The notes: generated by a model from the sequence alone, not told the origin. A DNA stretch of 41,166 nt from Tannerellaceae bacterium (GCA_031255855.1 JAIRRS010000048.1:1-41166), one strand, 5' to 3'; shown: positions 8,135 through 17,446, counted from the stretch's first letter. Numbers and translations are program-made.

Positions 8135-9451
8135 ATGTCGTTCGCTATCGTCATCGTTAGTTTGATTATCCTAATACTCCTTATTTCCTATTTTAAGGTA
8201 GATGCATTCCTGTCTTTCCTTTTGGTTTCAATTGGTGCAGGTATTGCTTTGGATATTCCGCCCGAACGTTTGCCCGCTGCTGTAAACGAAGGTGTAGGAA
8301 GCATTATGGGCAGCCTTACATTAATAATAGTGTTAGGAGCCATGCTTGGAAAATTGGTTGCCGAAAGTGGCGCGGCTAAGAAAATTGCCGATGCGATGGT
8401 AGACCTGTTCGGGACGAAATATATCCAATGGGGATTGATGATTACCGGTTTCATTGTAGGTATCCCGTTGTTTTACGGGATAGGCTTTGTGCTGCTTGTC
8501 CCTTTGATCTTCTCGGTTGTCAATCAATACAAACTTCCTGCCGTATATATTGGGTTGCCTATGTTGGCAGCTTTGTCGGTAACACATGGATTTCTGCCCC
8601 CGCACCCTTCGCCTGTCGCTTTGGTTGCCTTGTTTGATGCCGATCTGGGAATGACGTTGATATTAGGGATGTCTTTGGCCATTCCGGCTATTATCATTGC
8701 CGGACCTATCTTTTCGAAGACATTGAAAAATGTAAAATCGGGGCCGGTTACGCTATTCGAACAAAAAGAAACCGATGGCAAATACAAGACACCCGGTAAA
8801 GCCAACAGTTTGATTAGCGCTACCCTTCCTGTCTTTTTGCTGATGCTCGTAACGATCATGCCTTATATACTCCATCTAAGTACTGGAGCTTCCTCTATTC
8901 TGGCTCTTGTTGGGGCGCCTTCTTTTGTCATGTTGATATCTGTTGTCGTCGCAACCTATACATTAGGACTTCGCCAGGGAAGAAGCATGAAAGAAATCAT
9001 GCATGTGTATGTAGATGCCGTGAAAGATATAGCCATGATCTTACTGATTATTGCCGGTTCAGGCATTTTCAAACAAGTAATGGAGGAGAGCGGAGTCAGT
9101 GCGCAACTTGCCGGTATATTCAAACAACTGCCGGTTCATCCGCTTATTCTGGGATGGTTGATTACGGCTATAATACGTGTTTGTATCGGTTCGGCAACAG
9201 TAGCCGCCCTTACAGCCGCGGGAGTGATTATGCCGTTAATTGCGCAAACAGGTGTAAACCCGAACCTAATGGTCTTGTCGCTTGGCGCCGGAAGCCTTTT
9301 CTTTTCGCACGTGAACGACTCAGGCTTCTGGTTGTTTAAAGAATACTTCAATCTGAGTTTGAAAGATACGTTCAGGTCGTGGTCGGTAATGGAAACCATT
9401 GTTTCTGTTGTCGGATTAATCGGAGTTTTACTATTAAATCTTTTCATATAA
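8135..9451 (+). CDS. GntP-family permease (gluconate / D-serine type H+ symporter)
   Basis: 438 residues, the usual length of GntP carriers, with about a dozen hydrophobic segments. Family landmarks are ILISYFKVDAFLSFLLVSI at the start, the loop VGSIMGSLTLIIVLGAMLGK, ESGAAKKIADAMVDLFG, THGFLPPHPSPVAL, and the late IGSATVAALTAAG and SHVNDSGFWLFKEYF. GntP members carry gluconate and other sugar acids, but also D-serine (DsdX). The next three genes are amino acid enzymes, 17 to 56 bases apart, which favours a D-amino acid substrate here. The neighbouring mannonate genes on the opposite strand leave a sugar acid as the alternative. Confidence 0.92.
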   Translation: MSFAIVIVSLIILILLISYFKVDAFLSFLLVSIGAGIALDIPPERLPAAVNEGVGSIMGSLTLIIVLGAMLGKLVAESGAAKKIADAMVDLFGTKYIQWGLMITGFIVGIPLFYGIGFVLLVPLIFSVVNQYKLPAVYIGLPMLAALSVTHGFLPPHPSPVALVALFDADLGMTLILGMSLAIPAIIIAGPIFSKTLKNVKSGPVTLFEQKETDGKYKTPGKANSLISATLPVFLLMLVTIMPYILHLSTGASSILALVGAPSFVMLISVVVATYTLGLRQGRSMKEIMHVYVDAVKDIAMILLIIAGSGIFKQVMEESGVSAQLAGIFKQLPVHPLILGWLITAIIRVCIGSATVAALTAAGVIMPLIAQTGVNPNLMVLSLGAGSLFFSHVNDSGFWLFKEYFNLSLKDTFRSWSVMETIVSVVGLIGVLLLNLFI

Positions 9452-9468
9452 ACTAAATCAAATTAATT

Positions 9469-9942
9469 ATGAGTATGTATAATGCAGATGAACAATTCGC
9501 CAAACTAGGGTTGAATCTACCCCCGGCGCCAGAACCAAAAGGAGTTTACAAACCCTGCTTAATTGATGGCAAATATTTATACTTATCCGGACACGGCCCT
9601 GTTCAGGATGACAAATCGCTGATCATAGGCCGTATCGGGAGGGAATTAAACCAAGAAGAAGGCAAACTGGCTGCCCGCCAGGTAGGACTAACGATGTTGT
9701 CGACTATCAAATCAAGCCTGGGAAGCCTAAATAAGGTGAAACGCATTATCAAGGTGTTTGGAATGGTTAATTGCACACCTGAATTCGAATACCATCCATA
9801 TATCATCAATGGATGCAGTGAATTATTCGCCCAAGTATGGGGGCCAGACAACGGCGTGGGTACTCGCAGCGCTGTTGGATTCGGCTCGCTACCTGATAAT
9901 ATTCCTGTTGAAATAGAAGCTCTCTTTGAATTAAATGATTGA
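9469..9942 (+). CDS. RidA-family (YjgF/UK114) protein, probable imine/enamine deaminase
   Basis: 157 residues, somewhat longer than archetypal RidA (about 130). The family core is clear: YLYLSGHGP in the second strand and GTRSAVGFGSLPDNIPVEIE near the end. R133 and E150 stand where RidA has the catalytic Arg and Glu. RidA hydrolyses reactive 2-aminoacrylate and related enamines that PLP-dependent Ser/Thr dehydratases release. That fits the D-serine-dehydratase-like gene directly downstream. It is cytoplasmic, with no signal peptide. Longer Rid paralogues may act on other imines, so the exact substrate is open. Confidence 0.88.
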   Translation: MSMYNADEQFAKLGLNLPPAPEPKGVYKPCLIDGKYLYLSGHGPVQDDKSLIIGRIGRELNQEEGKLAARQVGLTMLSTIKSSLGSLNKVKRIIKVFGMVNCTPEFEYHPYIINGCSELFAQVWGPDNGVGTRSAVGFGSLPDNIPVEIEALFELND

Positions 9943-9998
9943 TAATTCAACAACTGAATAAATCATAACTGAGTCCGAGCTATTCATTTACTAACAAT

Positions 9999-11096
9999 AT
10001 GTGGTATAAAATAAATAATATAGAGGAGATCGATTCTCCGGCTTTGGTGATTTACCCGGAAAGAATAAAAGAAAATATCAAATTGACTCTCGGCATTGCC
10101 GGAAGTATAAACAAGCTTCGTCCACATGTAAAAACAAACAAAATGGAGGAAGTTTGCCGGATGATGATGGAAGAGGGTATCATCAAGTTCAAGTGTGCGA
10201 CGATAGCCGAAGCCGAAATGCTGGCAATCGTTGAAGCACCTGATGTTTTGTTGGCTTATCAACCGGTAGGGCCTAAAATCGGACGTTTGCTGAAATTAGT
10301 TAAGGCATACCGGAAAACACTCTTTTCTTGCCTGGTTGATGATGAAGCAAACGCGGAAGCCATCAATAAAGCATGTGAAGATACTGGCGTTGTTTTGAAT
10401 GTTTTTGTAGATTTGAATGTAGGGATGAACCGCACCGGCGCCCAACCGGAAAAGGCGGTTGCCCTGATCAAGAAAATCCAATTGCTAAAACATTTACACG
10501 TTATAGGTATCCATGGGTATGACGGACATATCCATGATGAAGATCCGGTACAAAGACAAAAAGCGTCAGACGTATCATTTGAAGCAGTTGAAAAAGTATG
10601 CCAGAAAGTACAACCTTTGTTTTCATATCCTTTGCAGGTGATAATGGGAGGAACCCCTACCCTTCCGATGCACGTGCATCGTGAAAATACGGAGTGTAGC
10701 CCCGGTACATTTGTTTTTTGGGATTGGGGATATAAGCATATATTCCCAGAAATGCCGTACAAATATGCAGCATTGGTGATAAGCCGGGTAATCTCTATTA
10801 TTGATGAAAATCATATTTGCATTGATTTGGGACATAAATCAGTGGCAGCGGAAAATCCGTTGCCACGTGTCCATTTCCTGAACGTACCCGAGGCAATCTC
10901 TGTTGCCCAAAACGAAGAACATTTGGTACTGCAAGTTCCCGACAGTCGAAAATATACATTGGGTGAAGTATTCTATGGCGTCCCAATGCATATTTGTCCG
11001 ACAGTAGCTTTATACGAAAAAGCATTTGTTGTTTATAAAGGTGAAATGAAAACAACCTGGGATACGACAGCCCGAAATCGTTATATAAACTATTAA
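9999..11096 (+). CDS. PLP fold-type III D-amino acid enzyme (D-serine dehydratase / D-threonine aldolase family)
   Basis: 365 residues. The N-terminal alanine-racemase-like barrel has IDSPALVIYPERI and then RPHVKTNK with K45 as the PLP lysine. GIHGYDGHI and VIMGGTPTLP follow the phosphate-binding layout. The C-terminal part has PMHICPTVALYEKA: H331 and C333 stand where this family binds its metal. As known for the family, D-serine and D-3-hydroxyaspartate dehydratases use His-x-Cys, whereas D-threonine aldolases use His-x-Asp, so I favour a dehydratase. The product from D-serine would be pyruvate via 2-aminoacrylate, which explains the RidA gene just before it. It lies 11 bases before the dipeptidase gene. 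Confidence 0.87.
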   Translation: MWYKINNIEEIDSPALVIYPERIKENIKLTLGIAGSINKLRPHVKTNKMEEVCRMMMEEGIIKFKCATIAEAEMLAIVEAPDVLLAYQPVGPKIGRLLKLVKAYRKTLFSCLVDDEANAEAINKACEDTGVVLNVFVDLNVGMNRTGAQPEKAVALIKKIQLLKHLHVIGIHGYDGHIHDEDPVQRQKASDVSFEAVEKVCQKVQPLFSYPLQVIMGGTPTLPMHVHRENTECSPGTFVFWDWGYKHIFPEMPYKYAALVISRVISIIDENHICIDLGHKSVAAENPLPRVHFLNVPEAISVAQNEEHLVLQVPDSRKYTLGEVFYGVPMHICPTVALYEKAFVVYKGEMKTTWDTTARNRYINY

Positions 11097-11107
11097 ATTA
11101 AGTCCCT

Positions 11108-12196
11108 ATGACTAAACCTTTTATCGCAGATATACACCTCGACCTTAGCATGAATGCTCTGGAATGGAACCGGGATTTACGCGAAAACGTCCACGAAATA
11201 AACAGGCGGGAAGCCGGTATGACCGACAAACCCGACAGAGGAAACGCGACTATTTCATTTGGAGAGCTAAGGAAAGGAAATATTGGCTTGGTAGTCGCTA
11301 CCCAAATAGGTCGTTACGTAGCCCCCGGCAATCCATTACCCGGGTGGCGCTCTCCGGAACAGGCTTGGGCACAAACCCAAGGGCAGTTGGCGTGGTATAA
11401 GGCCATGGAAGAAGACGGCCACATGGTAATGATCCGTACAAAGGATGAATTAGACAAGCATTTGTCTTCTTGGAACAATGGCGAACCAAACGACAAAAAA
11501 CCGATTGGTTATTTACTAAGCATCGAAGGCGCCGATTCTTTTGTGACCGTTGAACATGTAGAAAGAGCTTATCACTATGGCCTACGGGCTGTAGGACCGG
11601 CACATTACGGGCCAGGAAGGTATGCCAATGGAACGGATTCGTCGGGAAGATTGAACGAAATGGGACAAGCATTGTTAAAGAAAATGGATGAATTAAAGAT
11701 GATTCTGGATGTTACCCATTTGAACGACGATGCGTTTTGGCATGCGTTAGAAATATACAAAGGCTCTGTATGGGCAAGTCATAATAACTGCCGTGCATTT
11801 GTAAACCACAACCGACAATTCAGCGATGACATGATAAAGGCTTTGGTTGAACGCGACGCTGTAATAGGCTTGGCTTTGGATGCCTGGATGATGGTTCCTG
11901 ATTGGGTGCGCGGAATATCTACTCCTAAAGGAATGAATTGCAAACTGGAAATTATGGCCAATAATATCGACCATATCTGCCAGATAGCCGGAAATACTAA
12001 ACATGCCGCTATAGGCAGCGACTTAGACGGCGCTTTCGGAACCGAACAATGCCCTTATGATTTGGAAACAATCGCTGATTTGCAGAAAGTCCCTGAAATC
12101 TTAAAGAAAAGAGGTTACAGCGATACCGACATCGAAGCCATCGCAAGCGGCAATGTTATTCGTTTTATGTGTAATGTTTTACCCTCTGCCTTTTAG
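11108..12196 (+). CDS. Membrane dipeptidase-like peptidase, family M19 (renal dipeptidase)
   Basis: 362 residues with no signal peptide, so probably cytoplasmic. All zinc ligands of M19 are present in order: HLD (H10, D12), SIEGAD (E140), DVTHLND (H204), ASHNNCR (H225), and GSDLDG (D305). M19 enzymes cut dipeptides and, unusually, accept a D-residue at the C-terminal position. As the last gene of the permease / RidA / dehydratase operon it could free D-amino acids from L,D-dipeptides, for example of peptidoglycan origin; that role is inference from context. Confidence 0.9.
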   Translation: MTKPFIADIHLDLSMNALEWNRDLRENVHEINRREAGMTDKPDRGNATISFGELRKGNIGLVVATQIGRYVAPGNPLPGWRSPEQAWAQTQGQLAWYKAMEEDGHMVMIRTKDELDKHLSSWNNGEPNDKKPIGYLLSIEGADSFVTVEHVERAYHYGLRAVGPAHYGPGRYANGTDSSGRLNEMGQALLKKMDELKMILDVTHLNDDAFWHALEIYKGSVWASHNNCRAFVNHNRQFSDDMIKALVERDAVIGLALDAWMMVPDWVRGISTPKGMNCKLEIMANNIDHICQIAGNTKHAAIGSDLDGAFGTEQCPYDLETIADLQKVPEILKKRGYSDTDIEAIASGNVIRFMCNVLPSAF

Positions 12197-12219
12197 AAGA
12201 CCAAGAAAAACATTCATGT

Positions 12220-13413
12220 TCAACAATAGTCACTATTTCTATCCGAATATAGTGATTTGGCAATACCTAATTCCAGGCCGCGAAGTTCGGCCAGGCCACG
12301 AAGCCTTCCGATACAGGAATAGCCTGGATTAGTTTTCTTTTTGAGGTCGTCTATCATCTGGTGACCATGATCCGGACGCATGGCGATAGAACAGCCGCGC
12401 CGTTGTTGTAGTTCGAGTAAGGCTTTCATTACCCCATACATGTCGACGTCTCCTTCCAGATGATTGGCCTCGTGAAAATTACCTTCTTCGTCACGTTGGG
12501 TACTACGGAAATGCACAAAATCAATCCGGTCGCCATAGTGTTCCATCATACCGGCTAAGTCGTTGTCGCTCCTCACTCCAAACGAACCGGTACAGAGGCA
12601 AAGCCCATTACTTTGATTAGGCACGGCATCAAGCAGTTTTTGATAATCTGCCTCTGTACTCAAAATGCGGGGCAATCCCAAGATGGAATAAGGAGGATCG
12701 TCAGGATGGATTACCATCCTGATACCGGCTTCGTCGGCCACAGGTGTTATTTCGCGAAGGAAATAAATCAGGTTAGAACGTAAACGTTCGGCGTCTATAT
12801 CTTTATACCGTTCCAATTCTTTACGGAATTGTCCGATAGTGAAACTCTCTTCCGAACCAGGCAAACCGGCAATCATATTGCGTGTCAGCAAATGGCGTTC
12901 TTCATCCGTCATGGAATCATACCGGGCTTTGGCTTTGGCTTTCTCTTCATCAGTATATTCAAAAGTTGCCTCCGGACGTTGCAGAATAAACAAATCAAAC
13001 GCAACGAAAGCCGCCCGTTCAAAGCGTAATGCCTTCGAACCGTCGGGTAGCGTGTAAGCAAGGTCGGTACGTGTCCAGTCTAATACAGGCATAAAGTTAT
13101 ATGTGACAACTTTAATGCCACATGCCCCTAGATTTTTAACGGACTCTTTATAATTGTCGATATACTGTTGGAAATCTCCTGTTTGCGTCTTGATATGCTC
13201 ATGTACCGGTATGCTTTCAACAACGCTCCAGCGAAGCCCTACCTCCTCTATCATATCAATCCGTTTTCGGATTTCTTCTTTTGTCCATATTTCTCCATTG
13301 GGGATATGATGCAGCGCCGTAACAATACCCGCAGCACCCGCTTGTTTAACATCCCAAAGACTTACCGGGTCGTTCGGACCATACCAACGCCAAGTTTGTT
13401 CACATAAATACAT
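12220..13413 (-). CDS. uxuA: Mannonate dehydratase
   Basis: 397 residues, usual length. UxuA dehydrates D-mannonate to 2-keto-3-deoxygluconate in hexuronate catabolism. Landmarks: [20 protein letters not shown] at the start, [37 protein letters not shown] at 235-241, LCLCTGSFG with C274 and H301 (VHFRS) as probable metal ligands, and MRPDHGH at 345-351. It is the last gene of the minus-strand set after the LacI regulator and the SDR gene, with a 67-base gap that holds only a weak inverted repeat (TTGTCAA...TTGACAA near 13459-13480). It is convergent with the dipeptidase gene, with 23 bases between the stops. Confidence 0.96.
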   Translation of the reverse strand: MYLCEQTWRWYGPNDPVSLWDVKQAGAAGIVTALHHIPNGEIWTKEEIRKRIDMIEEVGLRWSVVESIPVHEHIKTQTGDFQQYIDNYKESVKNLGACGIKVVTYNFMPVLDWTRTDLAYTLPDGSKALRFERAAFVAFDLFILQRPEATFEYTDEEKAKAKARYDSMTDEERHLLTRNMIAGLPGSEESFTIGQFRKELERYKDIDAERLRSNLIYFLREITPVADEAGIRMVIHPDDPPYSILGLPRILSTEADYQKLLDAVPNQSNGLCLCTGSFGVRSDNDLAGMMEHYGDRIDFVHFRSTQRDEEGNFHEANHLEGDVDMYGVMKALLELQQRRGCSIAMRPDHGHQMIDDLKKKTNPGYSCIGRLRGLAELRGLELGIAKSLYSDRNSDYC

Positions 13414-13480
13414 CTTTATAATGATTAACGATTAATTAAGAATCAAATACTATTTTAATTGTCAACTGCCCATTTGACAA

Positions 13481-14299
13481 CTATATTGAAAAGGCATCAA
13501 AACCACCGTCTATAGGAATTACCGTTCCTGTTACAAATGCAGAGGCATCGCTGGCAAGCCATTGAAGTGTTCCCAGCAATTCTTCCGGTTTACCTAACCG
13601 TCCAAAAGGTGTATGAGCCATAACTGTTTTGCAGCGGTCGGAAGGGCTTCCATCGGGATTCGCCATCAAAGCACGGTTTTGTTCTGTCAAAAAGAATCCC
13701 GGAGCCATGGCATTCACCCGCAGGCCTTCACCGAATTTTATTGCTAATTCGCCAGCCATATATTGCGTGAAGTTACTAACCGCTGCCTTGGCACAACCAT
13801 ATCCTACAACGCGGGTAAGCGGTCGCAAGGCCGACTCAGACGAGATATTGATTATGCTCCCTTTCTTTTGCCTGACCATCACTTCTGAAAAAACAATCGT
13901 TGGCAAAACTGTTCCGAAAAGATTTAAATCCACAACTCCACGAAAAGCAGTCAAATCGAGGTCGAAAATTGTTTTATCCGGCGGGATCGTTGCACCCGCC
14001 TGGTTACCACCGGCGAGGTTGACAAGTACATCAATACTCCCATAGGTTTTCAGAATGTCTTGTTTGTTTTGTTCAAGCGCTTCCTTATTCAATACATCAG
14101 ACAGGAGGAACAAGGCATTTCCTCCTTCCGATTCAATTTCACCGACTAATTGGCAGCCAGCTTCTTTATTTCTGTCAAGTATGACTACCTTGGCGCCTTC
14201 TTTCGCCAGATGTTTTGCCATACACGAACCAAGTATCCCGCTTCCTCCCGTCAGCAAAATCACTTTATCTCTTACACTAAACAGTTCATTCATTTTCAA
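13481..14299 (-). CDS. SDR oxidoreductase, probable D-mannonate oxidoreductase (fructuronate reductase)
   Basis: 272 residues with a full classical SDR set: TGGSGILG cofactor loop at 17-24, NLAGG at 94-98, catalytic S153/S154, Y167 and K171 (YGCAK). Between a LacI regulator and uxuA it most likely reduces D-fructuronate to D-mannonate, the step before UxuA; SDR-type versions of this enzyme are known in Bacteroidetes-type clusters. The GGNQAGAT segment after the NLAGG loop is typical of that group. Other sugar-acid SDRs such as gluconate 5-dehydrogenase are possible. Its start overlaps the LacI stop by 4 bases (ATGA), indicating translational coupling. Confidence 0.85.
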   Translation of the reverse strand: MKMNELFSVRDKVILLTGGSGILGSCMAKHLAKEGAKVVILDRNKEAGCQLVGEIESEGGNALFLLSDVLNKEALEQNKQDILKTYGSIDVLVNLAGGNQAGATIPPDKTIFDLDLTAFRGVVDLNLFGTVLPTIVFSEVMVRQKKGSIINISSESALRPLTRVVGYGCAKAAVSNFTQYMAGELAIKFGEGLRVNAMAPGFFLTEQNRALMANPDGSPSDRCKTVMAHTPFGRLGKPEELLGTLQWLASDASAFVTGTVIPIDGGFDAFSI

Positions 14300-15357
14300 A
14301 TGTAGTTATTATAGTATGATATATTTTCCTCCATTAAAATATCAATCGGCATATAGTTTACAGGCTCGTCTTTCATACCCAGCACCAAATAGCGAAACAA
14401 TGCTTTCAGACTGTTCACAGCTTGCACTTCGGGACGTTGAGCTATTAAATGGGTTATCAATCCGCTTTTCAACAATTCAATATTTGCATCTAATACATCA
14501 TAACCAATTAGTTTAAAATCGTCGGCAAGCCCAAGTTCATCAAGGTATTTACCCAACAGATAGGCTCGTGAATTAAAGATGATACCTGCTTTTACTCGTT
14601 TGTTTTCATTGAAAAAAGAGGCCAATACGTCTTTATTATCTCCTTCTTCATCACCATAAATACGAACTTTATGTATCTTCCCTTTATATGAGTGTTTTAT
14701 AAAATAATTATGGAAACCTTCTTCCCTTTTGGTCACTTGTGTTGAGGATTGGTCGCCTTTCCGTATAAAACAAAATACAGCGATATCATCGTCTTTTTCA
14801 ATCTGATCCAATAGCAACCGGCCCGCGATATACCCTGAATCATATGAATGTGTCCCATAATAGGTGATACAATTTGTGTTTTCTATATAGGCATCTATCA
14901 GTACATATGGAATCTCAAGTTGGTCTAAACCGGATGTCAGTTCAATTACACTTTCCCGAAAAAGCGTGGCAATTACCACACCTTGGCAACCGGTTTGTTT
15001 TACTTGTGGGATAAGTGCATCGAAACTACTCTTATTATATTGGTTGAAATAAAGACGTTCCACTGTTACATTATAACTGAACAATTCGTCCTGGGCTTTA
15101 TCTACTCCTTCGGAAAATTTCGCCCAATATTCACCTTCAAAAAATAGAGGCGTAACAGTGACAATCTTATAATTCTTTTTCAACGCGAGGGAACGGGCGA
15201 TCAGGTTTGGTTGATAATTGATTTCTTTCAGCACTTTTTCCACTTTAGCTTGTGCTTCAGGGGATACCTTTCCTCTTTTATGCAAAATACGATCTACCGT
15301 GCCGGTAGATACTCCCGACAATCGGGCTATATCTTTAATTCTATATGTTTTTTTCAT
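14296..15357 (-). CDS. LacI-family transcriptional regulator
   Basis: 353 residues. The HTH at 7-55 reads IKDIARLSGVSTGTVDRILH, then NYQPNLIARSLALKK, the hinge. The rest is a periplasmic-binding-protein-like sensor domain (VIATLFRESV, YGTHSYDSGYIAGRLLLDQI). It is the first gene of the mannonate operon and probably senses a hexuronate intermediate. A palindrome TTTACGTAAA with a central CG, usual for LacI operators, lies about 20 bases upstream and would fit autoregulation. Confidence 0.93.
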   Translation of the reverse strand: MKKTYRIKDIARLSGVSTGTVDRILHKRGKVSPEAQAKVEKVLKEINYQPNLIARSLALKKNYKIVTVTPLFFEGEYWAKFSEGVDKAQDELFSYNVTVERLYFNQYNKSSFDALIPQVKQTGCQGVVIATLFRESVIELTSGLDQLEIPYVLIDAYIENTNCITYYGTHSYDSGYIAGRLLLDQIEKDDDIAVFCFIRKGDQSSTQVTKREEGFHNYFIKHSYKGKIHKVRIYGDEEGDNKDVLASFFNENKRVKAGIIFNSRAYLLGKYLDELGLADDFKLIGYDVLDANIELLKSGLITHLIAQRPEVQAVNSLKALFRYLVLGMKDEPVNYMPIDILMEENISYYNNYI

Positions 15358-15378
15358 GGTTTAATGGGTTGTTCCGTA

Positions 15379-15388
15379 TTTACGTAAA
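15379..15388. promoter_or_regulatory. Possible LacI-type operator
   Basis: TTTACGTAAA is a perfect 10-bp palindrome centred on CG, 22 bases upstream of the LacI start and overlapping the stop of the preceding gene. A short site like this can occur by chance. Confidence 0.3.
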
Positions 15389-15994
15389 CGAACACAGTAC
15401 CCTGTAAATATAGCATTGCATCAACATTATCAAGGGGTAAGCAACAAAGACGCCTACTCCCAGAATAATAAAACCTACCAGACTGATAATGATAGCGGTT
15501 AAAAGAAAAACAAGCAACGGAAGCGTTTGCCCATCGGTGATTTCCCAACTTCTTTTCAACGATTCGATAATACCGGCATCTTCTTCAACAATAAAAGCCA
15601 CAAAAAACTGCAAACGCAAATAAATGTAAATTCCCGGAATAACAAAAAGAAGAGCCCCGACAAGCACAAGGATACCATAAATTAATTCTGCAATAAGACA
15701 AGTTCCTATTTTTCTTGCTTGCTGCCCATATGCCGAAAACTGCGGTTCTTCACCATCCAATGTCTGAAAAAGGTTCTTCATATATCCCAAATTGAAGATT
15801 AAAGAAATAGCAAGAAATAATAAATTGCCAATTATCCATCCATAAGATAAAGAAGCATATGGGATAAGGAGTAATGTAAAAACAGCCGACAGGATAGAAT
15901 ATCCAATAAACAATCCCACCAATATCCAAATCTGGGACTTGAGGGCACCCCATGAAGTTCTTAATACTTCTGAAATATTAAATTTAGCTTCCAT
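15380..15994 (-). CDS. Multi-pass membrane protein (DUF975-like), unknown function
   Basis: 204 residues from the start MEAKFNISEVLRTSWGALKS at 15994, chosen because a good promoter lies just upstream and homologous-style membrane proteins start with this short helix. There are five to six hydrophobic segments, for example QIWILVGLFIGYSILSAVF and LPLLVFLLTAIIISLVGFII, and a conserved-looking IPGIYIYLRLQF and LKRSWEIT, as in predicted integral membrane proteins of the DUF975/glycerophosphodiesterase-membrane-domain type. No function can be inferred. It is on the same strand as LacI (22-base gap), but that operator-like site suggests LacI has its own promoter. Confidence 0.75.
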   Translation of the reverse strand: MEAKFNISEVLRTSWGALKSQIWILVGLFIGYSILSAVFTLLLIPYASLSYGWIIGNLLFLAISLIFNLGYMKNLFQTLDGEEPQFSAYGQQARKIGTCLIAELIYGILVLVGALLFVIPGIYIYLRLQFFVAFIVEEDAGIIESLKRSWEITDGQTLPLLVFLLTAIIISLVGFIILGVGVFVAYPLIMLMQCYIYRVLCSFT

Positions 15995-16025
15995 AATAAT
16001 AGTATTTTTTTTAATTAGTCTAAAG

Positions 16026-16057
16026 CAAAAGTATAATTTATTATTCAAAATACAAGA
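16026..16057 (-). promoter_or_regulatory. Promoter of the membrane protein gene
   Basis: On the minus strand TTG (in TCTTG, 16053-16057), 19 bases, then TACTTTTG (16026-16033). It fits the Bacteroidetes consensus and lies 32 bases upstream of the start at 15994. Confidence 0.7.
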
Positions 16058-16087
16058 TTATGGTTCTTTTGTTTTCGGACAGTAACA

Positions 16088-16115
16088 AAAAAGGCTGGTT
16101 TTTACCAGCCTTTTT
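16088..16115 (-). terminator. Terminator of malate dehydrogenase
   Basis: AAAAAGGCTGGT and its complement around a TTTT loop; on the minus strand it ends in a run of T, 20 bases after the mdh stop. Confidence 0.85.
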
Positions 16116-16134
16116 CTCCTATACACTCGCATTA

Positions 16135-17076
16135 TTAGAGCGCGTTTATCTCTTTTAATACCGCATTTGTAGCATGTACAGCAGCAGCGCTTTTTGCGAA
16201 AAGCGCTTTTTCTTCTGCATTAAGTTCCAACACAACAATTTCTTCAATACCGTTCTTCCCTAAGATAACAGGAACGCCAATACAGATATCCGATTCGCCA
16301 TATTCTCCTTCCAAAGAGACAGAACATGGAACCATTTTCTTTTGGTTATGTATGATTGATTCAACAACCAATGCTCCGGCAGCGCCCGGCGCATACCAGG
16401 CAGAAGTGCCAAGAAGTCCGGTCAATGTGGCGCCGCCAACCATTGTTGCCTTAATAACTTCTTCCACTTTTTCTTTGCTCAATAATTGAGTAACAGGAAT
16501 ACCTTTATAAGTAGCCAGGCGTGCCAATGGAATCATAGTCGTATCACCATGTCCGCCAATAACCATTCCTTCCACTTCGTTGGCGTTGCAACCCAAAGCT
16601 TGTGATAAATAATATTTAAAACGTGAACTGTCCAAAGCGCCACCCATACCGATTATGCGGTTTTTAGGCAATCCTAATGCCTTCAGAGCTAAGTAAGTCA
16701 TTGTATCCATCGGGTTGGATATAACTACGATAATGGCATTCGGTGAATATTTCAAAGCGCTTTCGGCTACATTTTTAACGATACCGGCATTTACCCCTAT
16801 TAATTCCTCACGAGTCATACCCGGCTTACGTGGAATACCTGAAGTAATAACAATCACGTCAGAATTCGCCGTTTTAGCATAATCACTGGTACAACCTACC
16901 AATGTAGAATCAAATCCCAACAATTGGGCTGTCTGCATCATATCCATGGCCTTACCTTCGGATACGCCTTCTTTTACATCAAGCATTACAACTTCGTCTG
17001 CCACTTCATTGAAGGCAAGGACATTTGCACAAGTTGCGCCTACATTACCAGCGCCTATAACCGTTACTTTAGACAT
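16135..17076 (-). CDS. mdh: Malate dehydrogenase (NAD-dependent, LDH-like type)
   Basis: 313 residues, the usual length of the LDH-type malate dehydrogenase. GAGNVGAT (8-15) is the NAD loop with the acidic residue in VVMLDVKEG. PRKPGMTREEL carries the two substrate-binding arginines on the active-site loop, NPMDTMTYL follows, and GGHGDTT holds the catalytic His. It interconverts malate and oxaloacetate, on the reductive path to fumarate and succinate in anaerobic Bacteroidales. It is a single-gene unit: TACCTTTG at 17134-17141 (minus) fits a -7 element with TTC in place of TTG 19 bases further up, and a strong terminator follows. Confidence 0.97.
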   Translation of the reverse strand: MSKVTVIGAGNVGATCANVLAFNEVADEVVMLDVKEGVSEGKAMDMMQTAQLLGFDSTLVGCTSDYAKTANSDVIVITSGIPRKPGMTREELIGVNAGIVKNVAESALKYSPNAIIVVISNPMDTMTYLALKALGLPKNRIIGMGGALDSSRFKYYLSQALGCNANEVEGMVIGGHGDTTMIPLARLATYKGIPVTQLLSKEKVEEVIKATMVGGATLTGLLGTSAWYAPGAAGALVVESIIHNQKKMVPCSVSLEGEYGESDICIGVPVILGKNGIEEIVVLELNAEEKALFAKSAAAVHATNAVLKEINAL

Positions 17077-17133
17077 AATAATACGTTTTAGTATGTTTTG
17101 TTTATTAAAAAGAATTTTCTTTCAAAAGCTCCG

Positions 17134-17141
17134 CAAAGGTA
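17134..17141 (-). promoter_or_regulatory. -7 promoter element of mdh
   Basis: TACCTTTG on the minus strand, 57 bases upstream of the start, with TTC in place of TTG 19 bases further up. Confidence 0.55.
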
Positions 17142-17446
17142 CTATGTATTACGAAATAGGGAAATTTTTCCATATACATTTATTACCTCTTTGTATTAAA
17201 TATCACTAAATAAACAATCTGTCCGACAACAAAAATCACCTGTTTAATTAAACAGGTAATGACGTGAAAAAGTTTATCTGTTTTATGGATATTAGGACTA
17301 TATCCGGGTTTTTTTCATTAATCTTTGACAATTCCGGATGTGTCCATTGTCAACGGTAGTCTGAAAGGAAATTGTATAACACTATTCGAACCTATTTGAG
17401 TTTTGAATCAATACGATATGAATACTATTTTCTTCATGTACCGGAT
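17142..17446. other. Intergenic region between mdh and the PAP2 gene
   Basis: No gene is seen. It contains a 20-bp perfect palindrome (17238-17257), listed separately, and on the plus strand GGATAT-taggact-ATATCC followed by GGGTTTTTTT (about 17287-17315), which looks like a terminator although no plus-strand gene precedes it. Confidence 0.5.
17238..17257. repeat. Perfect 20-bp palindrome ACCTGTTTAATTAAACAGGT
   Basis: A gapless two-fold symmetric site upstream of mdh and downstream of the PAP2 gene. On the minus strand it is followed by GATTTTTG, so it may serve as the PAP2 terminator; its lack of a loop also suits a dimeric repressor site. Confidence 0.5.

Noticed and set aside
10259..10762. 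167-codon minus-strand frame
   Set aside because: Antisense to the D-serine-dehydratase-like gene; composition not protein-like.
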